Of a DNA stretch of 64,000 nt, positions 8,583 through 16,809 are shown piece by piece. Under the pieces are notes generated by a model, which saw nothing but the letters and a program-made list of their open reading frames with translations, was not told where the DNA came from and did no database searches. The position numbers and the translations under genes are program-made. The DNA is from CAYXTI01 sp964468495 (GTDB lineage: Bacteria; Pseudomonadota; Alphaproteobacteria; Rickettsiales; Rickettsiaceae), in the NCBI GenBank assembly GCA_964468495.1, contig CAYXTI010000026.1:47520-111519 (forward strand). Direction: 5' to 3'. Each line of letters starts with the position of its first letter. Within the stretch, counting starts at the first letter, position 1.

Positions 8583-9356
8583 ATGCTAAAAAAAAATAAA
8601 ATAAATGATAATCAAAGAAATAATAATTATAAGGATAACGATGGTAAGAAAAAAAATAAACTAATGTTAATATTTTTGTTATTAATAATAACAGGTGTTA
8701 TTGTATTACTAGCATTAGACCAGTATCTATATGATTACCAAGAGAAAACAACACAGCATAAAGAAAAAACAATAGATATTACTGAACTAGAACTAACACA
8801 AAATTATGGAAGGGAATTATCTAATAATCATAAAAAAAAATTACCAGATGAAATAATAAAAAATTTATGCCCATATAGTAAAATTTATAATAATAATATT
8901 CTATATTCTAAAAATTTCGAGTTTATAAAAGAAAATAATTTAACTAAATCGCTACCAGAAAATGATAATAAAAAAGAAAAAGCATTAAAAAACAAAGGAA
9001 CAGTTAATTTTAAAGATTATAAAAATTATCTATTTGCAACAAGTAATTTATTAGTTAAATTAGCAAAAGAACAGCCTTACAGCCAAGAATTAAAAATAAT
9101 ATCGAAATTAGAATTTCCTTCTAATATTAATGATATCATTGATATTCTATTCAAATTTAATTATTTAATAGAATTAAATAATAAACCAAAAAATATTATT
9201 CCTTTTGGATCAAAAACCATAGGTAAATTTATTACTATAACTTACAATCCAATTACCTTAGAATATAACCAAATGAAATCTCTGTTATATAACAACATTG
9301 ATCAATTAATAAATTATATTTATTCTTATGAAATAAAAAAACAATTTATAAAATAA
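8583..9356 (+). CDS. Single-pass membrane protein in the mitofilin (Mic60) position
   Basis: 257 residues: a lysine-rich cytoplasmic start, one transmembrane helix (about residues 27-45, LMLIFLLLIITGVIVLLAL), then a charged extracytoplasmic part. In many alphaproteobacteria the gene between hemD and hemY encodes a mitofilin-like (Mic60) inner-membrane protein with the same topology. Here the part beyond the helix is short and the usual long coiled coil is largely missing. The C-terminal 120 residues contain a helical segment followed by FGSKTIGKFITITYNPITLEYNQM. I call it on position and topology, not on a clear sequence signature. Confidence 0.5.
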   Translation: MLKKNKINDNQRNNNYKDNDGKKKNKLMLIFLLLIITGVIVLLALDQYLYDYQEKTTQHKEKTIDITELELTQNYGRELSNNHKKKLPDEIIKNLCPYSKIYNNNILYSKNFEFIKENNLTKSLPENDNKKEKALKNKGTVNFKDYKNYLFATSNLLVKLAKEQPYSQELKIISKLEFPSNINDIIDILFKFNYLIELNNKPKNIIPFGSKTIGKFITITYNPITLEYNQMKSLLYNNIDQLINYIYSYEIKKQFIK

Positions 9357-9379
9357 CTACTACATTTATTAAAATAATA

Positions 9380-10411
9380 ATGGTTATGCTCCGTTTTATA
9401 TTTATATGTACACTTATCTTTAGCTTATACTTAGCATCGATATATATAACTACATATGATCCATTAGTAACTTTTTCAGTGCTTAATTATAAAACTCAGT
9501 TACATTTGAGTATCTTAATATTAATTCTTTTAATAATACAATTAGCTTTATCTTTAATATTCAAGTTAGCATTTTATATCCTATATTTACCATTTAGTAT
9601 TAAAAAATATTTACACCAAAAATCGCTAAGCAATTTAAATAAAAATATATTAAAAACATATATAGAATTACTAATTGGAAATCGAACTCAAGCGATAGAA
9701 TTTAGTAAAAAATTATTAACTAATACTACATACAATATTAATCCTTCATTTAAAAACCTTATTTATTCATTAACAGAATCTAATTTTGATAACAAATTAC
9801 ATTATTTAATGAAACTATTAGATACTAAGTTAATACGAAACTACGCATTAAAACAACTTGCTATAACATATAGTAGTTATCTAATGTATGAAAGCGCTGA
9901 AAAATATATTGAACAAGCATTTGCTCAAGATAATACAGATACAGAAACTTTACTGTTACTAATTAAGATATATGCTGCTCTTCACAAATGGCATAAAATG
10001 CTTTTTATAATAACAAAACTACAAAGAACTGATAATAAGTTATTAGATGATCATAAGAATGAATTTGCTACATATTATTTTCAAGCAGCATCTTTTTTTG
10101 TTGATAAAGAAGATAAAGATAAAGCAAATCATTATCTAGAATTAGCATTAAATATCTATCATTCTCACCTAGATTCATTAAATTTATTTGTAAAAATAAA
10201 TGATACTTCAAATAAAGGTATAAAAATATTACTATTGGCATTTAATACAAACCCAAGTTTTGAAATTGCACAAATATACATAAAATACAGTAATGATAAA
10301 GCTCCTAAACTATATAAAACATTATCAAATATAGTACCTCCATCAAAAAACATTGCTTTATTCCTAGCAATAGCTGCTTATTTAAAAATAGATCAAAAGA
10401 TCATTAATTAA
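9380..10411 (+). CDS. hemY: HemY-domain / TPR membrane protein
   Basis: 343 residues with two N-terminal transmembrane helices (about residues 3-22 and 43-70), which is the HemY_N architecture. TPR-like helical repeats follow, for example at residues about 165-185 (YLMYESAEKYIEQAFAQDN) and about 235-255 (KDKANHYLELALNIYH). HemY proteins are inner-membrane TPR proteins encoded next to heme genes. Their role is not firmly established, and this is not the HemY protoporphyrinogen oxidase of Bacillus. It is the third gene of the hemD group, 24 bases after its neighbour, so probably one operon. Confidence 0.8.
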   Translation: MVMLRFIFICTLIFSLYLASIYITTYDPLVTFSVLNYKTQLHLSILILILLIIQLALSLIFKLAFYILYLPFSIKKYLHQKSLSNLNKNILKTYIELLIGNRTQAIEFSKKLLTNTTYNINPSFKNLIYSLTESNFDNKLHYLMKLLDTKLIRNYALKQLAITYSSYLMYESAEKYIEQAFAQDNTDTETLLLLIKIYAALHKWHKMLFIITKLQRTDNKLLDDHKNEFATYYFQAASFFVDKEDKDKANHYLELALNIYHSHLDSLNLFVKINDTSNKGIKILLLAFNTNPSFEIAQIYIKYSNDKAPKLYKTLSNIVPPSKNIALFLAIAAYLKIDQKIIN

Positions 10412-10456
10412 TAGATATTAATCTTAAATAACATACTACCAATAAAATATATCATT

Positions 10457-11563
10457 ATGTTAGGTAAAAAAAATATTTCATTAATAAAAAAATTAGATGA
10501 TAACCAAAATAGGTTATTAAAACAATTAGAAGAAATTAGTAAAACTATACAACCTATATCTTGGGTTACAAAACTAAAAAAAATTTTTAAAAAAAATACT
10601 TACCCTAATGGTATATACCTTTATGGTACAGTTGGAAGTGGAAAAACAATGTTAATGGAATTATTCTATAAAAAAATTAATGTTAACAAAAAAATGGTCC
10701 ATTATCATAGTTTTATGAATGAATTACATATCATGATTCAAAAAATTAAATCTATCAACCATCACTATAAATTAATCAAAAAATTAGCAATATCTATATC
10801 AAAGACAATAAGAGTATTATGCATAGATGAATTAGAAATAAAGGACATATCAGATGCCATGATTATACAGAAATTAGTAGATTATCTAATAAAAAATAAT
10901 GTTTTTCTCTTCTTTACTAGTAACATTAGTCCAGATAATATATATAAAGATGGATTGAATCGAGAATTAATATTCCCTTTTATTAATATAATAAAAAGTA
11001 ATTTTCTGGTATTATCACTAAACTCAGACAAAGATTACCGTTATAAAAAAATCAACAGCAATATCTATAATAAACGTATTATATTCCCTATTAATAAACA
11101 ATCAAAAAAAAATATAAAAAAAATTATTAAAACACTATGTAATAATAACAAGATTCAACCTAGTAATATCAAAATATTAGGTCGAAATATATGTTTTAAA
11201 AAAGTATATAAAGACACATTATTAACTACTTTTACAGAATTATGTATAAGTGAATTTAGCTATGTTGATTATGTTGCAATATGTAAGGTCTATAGCATAA
11301 TAGTATTAGAGGATGTTCCTGAGCTAAAAGCTGATGAAATAAACTTAGTAATTAGACTTATACAGTTTATAGATAGTGCTTACTTTTATAAGGTATTATT
11401 ATTTGTTACACTTACTAAACATCCTAGTGATATATATAAACATGAAAAAATGAATCAAGAATTCCAAAGAACTATATCTAGACTACAGGAAATGGATAGT
11501 ATAAATTACTTGCAGGATTTTTATAATGATAGATCATACAAAACCCCGATTCATTACTTTTGA
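10457..11563 (+). CDS. zapE: AFG1/ZapE-family ATPase
   Basis: 368 residues. AFG1/ZapE family AAA-like ATPase; bacterial ZapE associates with FtsZ and the mitochondrial homologue with respiratory-chain quality control. Walker A GTVGSGKTM is near residue 57. The Walker B region is VLCIDELEIKDISDAMII (family form FDEFQVTDIADAM). The sensor stretch is FFTSNISPDNIY. The C-terminal signature FTELCISEFSYVDYVAIC is followed by VIRLIQFIDSAYF, where the family usually has RRFI.LID.LY. It is divergent but all ATPase motifs stand. Its last 38 bases overlap the start of a ruined tmk gene in another frame. Confidence 0.9.
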   Translation: MLGKKNISLIKKLDDNQNRLLKQLEEISKTIQPISWVTKLKKIFKKNTYPNGIYLYGTVGSGKTMLMELFYKKINVNKKMVHYHSFMNELHIMIQKIKSINHHYKLIKKLAISISKTIRVLCIDELEIKDISDAMIIQKLVDYLIKNNVFLFFTSNISPDNIYKDGLNRELIFPFINIIKSNFLVLSLNSDKDYRYKKINSNIYNKRIIFPINKQSKKNIKKIIKTLCNNNKIQPSNIKILGRNICFKKVYKDTLLTTFTELCISEFSYVDYVAICKVYSIIVLEDVPELKADEINLVIRLIQFIDSAYFYKVLLFVTLTKHPSDIYKHEKMNQEFQRTISRLQEMDSINYLQDFYNDRSYKTPIHYF

Positions 11564-12192
11564 AAGAATATTAGGAAGTAGAAAAACTACCTCAAGTAAA
11601 TTACTCTATCAGTATTTATTATCTAGAAATATAAAATCTATATAATATACAAAAAAAGTGGGGGAACTTTAGAAGCAAATATAATTAAAAATTTTTTGCT
11701 TTCATCAGAGCTATTCCAGCACACGTTATGAAAACATATTAATAAAGTAATTATTCCTGCTCCCTTAGATGGATTATAGGTAATTTATGATAGATTTTCT
11801 TGATTCAACAATATTGCTATTAATGAGGGTAATCTGATTTCACTATATTATGAAATATATGATTTACATAAAAAATTAATGAAAATTAGTTATAGTAACG
11901 AAGTTGAAGACATAATCAAGCCTAAGGTTAATGTACATGAATATGATACTGCTGGGATTATACCTGATACTACTTTTTTATCGATCTTCCTACTAATATC
12001 GTCTTTCCTAGAATTTTAAAAACAACTAAAACAAATAAGTACAAAGAAAAAAATATAGCTTTTCATAATCAAATTTATAATCACTTTAAAAATATATCAT
12101 CTTTATATAAAAAAAGAATAATATCAATTACATGCACAAATAAAACAATAACAAATATACATACGATAATAGTAGATATGATCTTGACTTAA
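11526..12192 (+). pseudogene. tmk: Thymidylate kinase remnant (tmk), multiply broken
   Basis: Reading across three frames, a whole Tmk (dTMP to dTDP kinase) can be recovered. It starts with the ATG at 11526 inside the end of zapE: RFITFERILGSRKTTSSK (Walker A, family FEGIDGSGKTT). Then come GGTLEANIIKNFLLSSEL, HINKVIIPAPLDGL, the DRF-LDST motif, IYDLHKKL and IPDTTF. FIDLPTNIVFPRILK follows, and a C-terminal helical part ends at TAA 12190-12192. In-frame stops are TAA 11643, TGA 11729 and TAG 11777. At least three frameshifts are needed (about 11661, in the DRF-LDST region near 11800, and near 11976). Three glycines of the P-loop are also changed, so this is decay and not a sequencing slip. 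Confidence 0.8.
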
Positions 12193-12284
12193 AAAAGCAC
12201 TATTATATAGTAAAACTTGTAATGATATGTATAAATAATAAATATGATTACTAAAAAAAATTATAACTCCTTTATTTATTAACT

Positions 12285-14348
12285 ATGGATAAAATTTTAA
12301 AATGGATAATATCGCTGCTAATAGGAGTTTTGATATTATTCCTTATATACTATATGCTATTTAATAAAGTAATAATGTTAAGCAAAAATAAAAAAGATAA
12401 CTTAATCCCACTAGATATATTGTTTGGAGATAAAGGTCAAAAAAGTGCTGTCTCAACTAGTCCAAATGGAAAGTACATTGCTTTCATCGCGTATAAAAAT
12501 GGAATCAGAAATATCTGGGTTACAAGTTCAGAAGGCCCTATGTTAACAGCTAAGGTATTAATAGCGAAAAATAAAGCATCCGGGGACGTGTTGAGTTATT
12601 TCTGGGCAAATGATGACTTTATCATATATAAAGAAGACAATCAAGGTGATGAAAACTATAGACTCTATTCTATAAATATCCATAACTCTAATAAAAAGCT
12701 ATTAACACCAAAAGATAATGTTAAGGCAAATATTTTACACAGTAAAAGTAATAAGTATAAAGAAGAAATACTAGTACTATTAAATGATAGAATTCCAGAA
12801 TATTTTGATATATACCGTATAAACTTTATTACAGGACAAAAAGAGTTAGTATACAAAAATAATGATAAATTTACTAAATTTATTGCAGATGATGATTATA
12901 ATATTAGAATAGGACAAAAAATCTACTCTAATGGAGAAAGTAAATTGTTTTTATTTACTAACAAACAAAACATCTTGGAATATAAGTATTTTCGTACTAT
13001 AGATATTGATAATTTAGAAACAACCAATCCTTTGCATATTACAGCAAACGGTCAATATCTCTATATGATTGATGGAACAATAAACAATACTTCTACATTA
13101 ACTAAAACTAATTTATCTACCTTAGATACAACAATAATTGCTAATGATAAAAAAGTTGATATAAGCAATTATATATTTGATCCAGTAGAAAAAGAAATTG
13201 ATGTACTATATTGGGAATATCTCAAAAGAAAATATAAAACATATAATAAAGAAGTAGAAGCTGATATCAAGATTTTAGAAAAAATTGATCCAAAATTAGA
13301 AGTAATAATAAGTTCTAGATCTAATAATGATCAAAAATGGATAGTATCGCTTTATTCTGCTAATTCTGTTGGTAAATTTTATCTGTTTGATAGAAAGAGT
13401 AAAAAAATAAAATATTTATTTTCATCAAATAATAAACTACAAAATAATCTCTTAGCAAAGATGTATCCTATAATAATTAAATCTCGTGATGGTTTAAATT
13501 TAGTAAGTTATTTAACTTTACCTAAGTGGCTTGATAAAGGTGGATATTTAACAAAACCTATACCACTAGTACTAGTTGTTCATGGCGGACCTCAAAGTAG
13601 AAATTATTATAGATATAGTCCTGAGCATCAGTGGTTAGCAAATAGAGGATATGCAGTATTGAGTGTAAATTATCGAGGATCTAGTGGTTTTGGAAAAAAT
13701 TTCCTTAGTGCAGGTTATGGTGAATGGGGAAGAAAAATGCAAGATGACTTAGAAGAAGGAGTAAAATGGGCAATACAAGAAAAAATAACTACTAAAGATA
13801 AAGTTGTAATATATGGTGGAAGCTATGGTGGTTATGCTACTTTAGTAGGACTAACTAAAACTCCAGACTTATATGCTGCAGGAATTGATATTGTCGGAAT
13901 ATCTAATCTTAACACTTTTTTTCAATCTATCCCACCATATTGGAAACCTATGCAATCATTAATAGAAAAAATGTTGGGAATAGCATTTATTAGCAAAGAA
14001 GAAAAAAAACAATTATTGATAGATAGATCACCTATAACTTATACTAATAACATAACAAAACCATTATTGATTGCTCATGGGGCAAATGATCCAAGAGTTA
14101 AAAAACATGAATCTGAGCAAATAGTCTCTATTTTAAAAGACAAATCTTTACCAGTGGTGTATTTATTATATCCTGATGAAGGGCATGGATTTATTAAGAT
14201 AGAAAATAGATTAGCTTTTTACTATGCAGCAGAAAGTTTTTTAGCACATGTTATAGGAGGAAGATACTCATCAAATAACAATTACTATAAGAATTCATCT
14301 ATGAAAGTAATAACAGGTGAAAATATAATATCATCAAAAACTAATTAA
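12285..14348 (+). CDS. Membrane-anchored S9 family peptidase (prolyl oligopeptidase type)
   Basis: 687 residues. Serine peptidase of the acylaminoacyl/prolyl oligopeptidase family, which cleaves short peptides. Residues about 8-28 form a transmembrane anchor, then a beta-propeller-like region (about 45-390) and the alpha/beta-hydrolase domain (about 395-665). The oxyanion-loop region is VLVVHGGPQS. The nucleophile is Ser513 in GGSYGGYA, the acid Asp602 in HGANDPRV and the base His634 in DEGHGF. Triad and spacing are normal. The anchor places it in the periplasm facing the inner membrane, perhaps feeding on host or cell peptides. The start is the ATG at 12285. Confidence 0.9.
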   Translation: MDKILKWIISLLIGVLILFLIYYMLFNKVIMLSKNKKDNLIPLDILFGDKGQKSAVSTSPNGKYIAFIAYKNGIRNIWVTSSEGPMLTAKVLIAKNKASGDVLSYFWANDDFIIYKEDNQGDENYRLYSINIHNSNKKLLTPKDNVKANILHSKSNKYKEEILVLLNDRIPEYFDIYRINFITGQKELVYKNNDKFTKFIADDDYNIRIGQKIYSNGESKLFLFTNKQNILEYKYFRTIDIDNLETTNPLHITANGQYLYMIDGTINNTSTLTKTNLSTLDTTIIANDKKVDISNYIFDPVEKEIDVLYWEYLKRKYKTYNKEVEADIKILEKIDPKLEVIISSRSNNDQKWIVSLYSANSVGKFYLFDRKSKKIKYLFSSNNKLQNNLLAKMYPIIIKSRDGLNLVSYLTLPKWLDKGGYLTKPIPLVLVVHGGPQSRNYYRYSPEHQWLANRGYAVLSVNYRGSSGFGKNFLSAGYGEWGRKMQDDLEEGVKWAIQEKITTKDKVVIYGGSYGGYATLVGLTKTPDLYAAGIDIVGISNLNTFFQSIPPYWKPMQSLIEKMLGIAFISKEEKKQLLIDRSPITYTNNITKPLLIAHGANDPRVKKHESEQIVSILKDKSLPVVYLLYPDEGHGFIKIENRLAFYYAAESFLAHVIGGRYSSNNNYYKNSSMKVITGENIISSKTN

Positions 14349-14369
14349 GAAAATTTTTAGATAATGACC

Positions 14370-14391
14370 ATTTTATATATATATATAAAAT
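14370..14391. repeat. Perfect 22-base palindrome between convergent genes
   Basis: ATTTTATATAT and its exact mirror complement, with no unpaired loop bases, sit between the S9 peptidase (+) and rnpA (-). Similar perfect hairpins lie at other convergent junctions in the window, so a shared role as a bidirectional transcription end is plausible. Pure A/T content makes chance more likely here than at the other sites. Confidence 0.4.
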
Positions 14392-14487
14392 CTTAAAAAA
14401 GAAATTTCTTATAAGTCTACAGTATAAATAAGTTTAAATTTACAACTTCAAATCAAGATTATAAAAAAACTTTTTAGTTTTTTCTCA

Positions 14488-14868
14488 TTATAACTTGCCA
14501 TTAGACAACTTATAGCTAAGTAAGATATTATTGAGATCATCTTCCATTTGTAAAAATTTTGCAGAAATACATTGCTGTTTAGGAATAATAATAAATGCAG
14601 TATTTTTAGTATAAATAACTTGCTTATTTACTAAATTACGCATTATATGCCTAATTTGTCTTTTAACTTTATTACGTATAACAGCTTTTTTAGAAAAATA
14701 TCTACTAACCTTAATCCCAACAAAGGGGTAATCTCTACTACCTCTACTTGCTCTTATAGATAAAAAATTACTACTATACAAGATAGTGAAAAAAACTGAA
14801 TTAAGTCTTATAGAACTCTTACTTACTAAATCAAATTCATTATGATTTTTTAAAGAATATATTACCAC
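14488..14868 (-). CDS. rnpA: Ribonuclease P protein component
   Basis: 126 residues. RnpA is the protein subunit of RNase P, which trims tRNA 5' ends. The RNR motif region is visible as GIKVSRYFSKKAVIRNKVKRQIR: a conserved VSRYFSKKAVIRNKVKR helix of the RnpA fold. FAT-like strands precede it. The start is GTG at 14868, nine bases after the rpmH stop codon, so the two are surely cotranscribed as in most bacteria. Length is normal. The N-terminal part (LKNHNEFDLVSKSSIRLNS) matches the family start. Confidence 0.92.
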   Translation of the reverse strand: MVIYSLKNHNEFDLVSKSSIRLNSVFFTILYSSNFLSIRASRGSRDYPFVGIKVSRYFSKKAVIRNKVKRQIRHIMRNLVNKQVIYTKNTAFIIIPKQQCISAKFLQMEDDLNNILLSYKLSNGKL

Positions 14869-14877
14869 TCAAGAACA

Positions 14878-15012
14878 CTATGCTGATAACTTTTTCCTTC
14901 CTTTTGCTCTTCTATTCCTTAAAATATTTCTTCCACCAACAGTTGCCATTCTTGACCTAAAACCATGCCTTCTCTTTCTAACTAATTTACTTGGTTGAAA
15001 TGTACGCTTCAT
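14878..15012 (-). CDS. rpmH: 50S ribosomal protein L34
   Basis: 44 residues, beginning MKRTFQPSKLVRKRRHGF and continuing RSRMATVGGRNILRNRRAKG, ending RKKLSA before TAG at 14878-14880. This is the complete L34 sequence pattern. It lies directly upstream of rnpA on the minus strand, the near-universal bacterial order. In many genomes this pair is close to the replication origin, but no DnaA-box cluster is visible nearby. Confidence 0.97.
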   Translation of the reverse strand: MKRTFQPSKLVRKRRHGFRSRMATVGGRNILRNRRAKGRKKLSA

Positions 15013-15128
15013 AATATGTTAAAAAATATAATAAGATCTAAAATTACCATACATAAATAGTAAACATTATATATAAGCAAAACTAAATTTTAATTATACA
15101 TAGAAAATAAATAAAATCAAATATACTA

Positions 15129-16121
15129 TCAAAAATAATTAACACCTATAGCGTTTCTTACCATTTCCATAGTATGAGCTGCAACTTTACGTGCTTCTAA
15201 TGATCCAGACAATATAATATCTCTAACATAATTATTACTAAATGACATTCTACTCTGACGAATAGGATCTAAAAGCTTAGATAAAGTTTGATAAAGTATA
15301 TCTTTTATTGTTACATCACCTAACCCACCACGCTGATAATGTTTCTTTAAACTTAATAATTCTTCTTTATCTAAATAAAAAGCATCAAGATAATGAAACA
15401 CTACATTACCTTTAACTCTGCCTGGATCAGATACCTTAATATGATTAGGATCTGTATACATTTGAAATATCTTTTGCTTTAATTGCTCAGGAGAAGAAGA
15501 TAAAAATATTGCATTTTCTAGGGACTTACTAGCTTTGTGTTTCCCGTCAATGCCTACTAACCGAGGAGAATTAGATAAATAAGCAGCACATTCTTTTAAA
15601 CAATTAGTATTATATATCTTATTAAAACGCCTAACTATTTCATTAGTTTGTTCTATCATTGGAATTTGATCATTACCTACAGGAACTAAACTTGCTTTAA
15701 AAATTGTAATATCTGCAGCCTGATTAATTGGATAACATACAAAACCTAAAGGCATATTATTTGATAAACCTTTTAACTTTATCTCTTCCTTTAGTGTAGG
15801 ATTACGTACTAACCTACCAAAATTTACCAAATTAAGATAATATATAGTTAACTCACTGATCTCTGGTATTTGTGATTGTATAAAAATAGTACTTTTACTT
15901 GGATCAATACCAACACTTAAATAATCTTTTACTACTTCATAAATATTACTAGTAACCTTTTTAGGATTCTCATAATTATCAGTTAATGCCTGTAGATCAG
16001 CTACCATTATAAATTGTTTGTAACTATCTTGTAAAATTACTCTATTTTTAAGCGAGCCAACGTAATGACCTAAATGTAATCTACCACTAGGCCTATCTCC
16101 TGTTAAAATATTTACTGACAT
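15129..16121 (-). CDS. trpS: Tryptophanyl-tRNA synthetase
   Basis: 330 residues. Class Ic synthetase charging tRNA-Trp. The HIGH-type motif is HLGH at residues 16-19 in RPSGRLHLGHYVGSL. The tryptophan-pocket region is FIMVADLQALTDNYENP, then VPVGNDQIPMIEQTNEI. The KMSKS loop appears as KASKS near residue 196, a common variant. Length is normal. The gene begins a minus-strand stretch together with the Trm112-type gene, a small unknown and ffh. Confidence 0.95.
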   Translation of the reverse strand: MSVNILTGDRPSGRLHLGHYVGSLKNRVILQDSYKQFIMVADLQALTDNYENPKKVTSNIYEVVKDYLSVGIDPSKSTIFIQSQIPEISELTIYYLNLVNFGRLVRNPTLKEEIKLKGLSNNMPLGFVCYPINQAADITIFKASLVPVGNDQIPMIEQTNEIVRRFNKIYNTNCLKECAAYLSNSPRLVGIDGKHKASKSLENAIFLSSSPEQLKQKIFQMYTDPNHIKVSDPGRVKGNVVFHYLDAFYLDKEELLSLKKHYQRGGLGDVTIKDILYQTLSKLLDPIRQSRMSFSNNYVRDIILSGSLEARKVAAHTMEMVRNAIGVNYF

Positions 16122-16278
16122 TTTAATTTAATCTTATTCAATGAAATACTTATATAATAAAACTCCTCTATTTTATAATAAATATAATTAACATAAAGCC
16201 TTATTATATAATAAATTTCAATAATACAAATTATATAACTATATTTAGTTAGTTATAAGTACCCCTTTCCTTAATATT

Positions 16279-16449
16279 TTACTCTATTTTCTTTGCCTCT
16301 GATTCTAGCAACATAGGAATTCCATCAATTATAGGATACGACAACTTGGCTTTTTTACTAATAAGAACTCCTTCATTCTTATCATATACTAATTTTTCTC
16401 CAGTAACAGGGCAACATAGCAACTCTAAAAGAGACGTAGATACATCCAT
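16279..16449 (-). CDS. Trm112 / UPF0434 family protein
   Basis: 56 residues, beginning MDVSTSLLELLCCPVTGEKL and continuing VYDKNEGVLISKKAKLSYPI, then IDGIPMLLESEAKKIE. This matches the YcaR/UPF0434 form of the Trm112 family (LLxxLxCPVTGxxL ... LISxxAxLAYPIxDGIPxML). Bacterial members are small, mostly uncharacterised; eukaryotic Trm112 activates methyltransferases. A strong Shine-Dalgarno sequence (AGAGGAGG, 16464-16471 on the complementary strand) precedes the ATG at 16449. Like other UPF0434 proteins it keeps only one cysteine cluster. Confidence 0.9.
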   Translation of the reverse strand: MDVSTSLLELLCCPVTGEKLVYDKNEGVLISKKAKLSYPIIDGIPMLLESEAKKIE

Positions 16450-16466
16450 ATCACACAACCCTCCTC

Positions 16467-16688
16467 TTATATGTTATTAACTTTATTCCATGAAAGAACT
16501 ATTCCATTTCCATCTACTACAATTTCTCCTGAATCCTCATATTCAGCTGCTAAGATTGAACTTGATCCTGAGATAAACTTCACAGGCCTAATTTTCTTAC
16601 CTTCATATAAATGTTCAGCTCGCTGTCCTCTCCCTTCTGGATTATTCTTTGAAGCAATTTTTGTTTTATTATTTTTTGTTTTTTCCAT
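16467..16688 (-). CDS. Small conserved-looking protein of unknown function
   Basis: 73 residues. A lysine- and asparagine-rich start leads into EGRGQRAEHLYEGKKIRPVKFISG and then AAEYEDSGEIVVDGNGIVLSWN, split here into short pieces: KKIRPVKFISG, LAAEYEDSGEIVVD and GIVLSWNKV. The balanced composition (Gly, Glu, Val, Trp) is unlike random AT-rich sequence and looks constrained. I do not recognise the family. It lies 17 bases before the Trm112-type start and downstream of ffh on the same strand, so it is probably in that transcript. A 74-codon frame on the opposite strand is judged a shadow. Confidence 0.6.
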   Translation of the reverse strand: MEKTKNNKTKIASKNNPEGRGQRAEHLYEGKKIRPVKFISGSSSILAAEYEDSGEIVVDGNGIVLSWNKVNNI

Positions 16689-16809
16689 AACCTAATCTGT
16701 TTTTATAATTAATAAAAATTCAATTATCTTAACCACTATATAGTTAATGATAATAATATCTTTATATGCTTAAAAATATCAATTTATTAATAAATAAATT
16801 ATAGTTTTT

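Noticed and set aside
11735..12019. First read as the N-terminus of primosomal helicase PriA (IIPAPLDGL pattern)
   Set aside because: Following the frames upstream and downstream gave the Tmk P-loop region, GGTLEANIIKNFLLSSEL, DRF-LDST and FIDLPTNIVFPRI in correct order, which fits Tmk throughout and PriA only in one short motif.
14349..15128. Replication origin near rpmH-rnpA
   Set aside because: The gene pair is often close to oriC, but I saw no cluster of DnaA boxes (TTATCCACA-like) or dnaA gene here.
15520..15560. Altered KMSKS loop (KASKS) in TrpS
   Set aside because: Variants of this loop are frequent in class I synthetases; the functional Lys-Ser pair is retained.
16471..16695. 74-codon frame on the plus strand opposite the small unknown gene
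   Set aside because: It is an antisense shadow. The minus-strand frame has the better amino-acid composition and shares strand and spacing with ffh, the Trm112-type gene and trpS.
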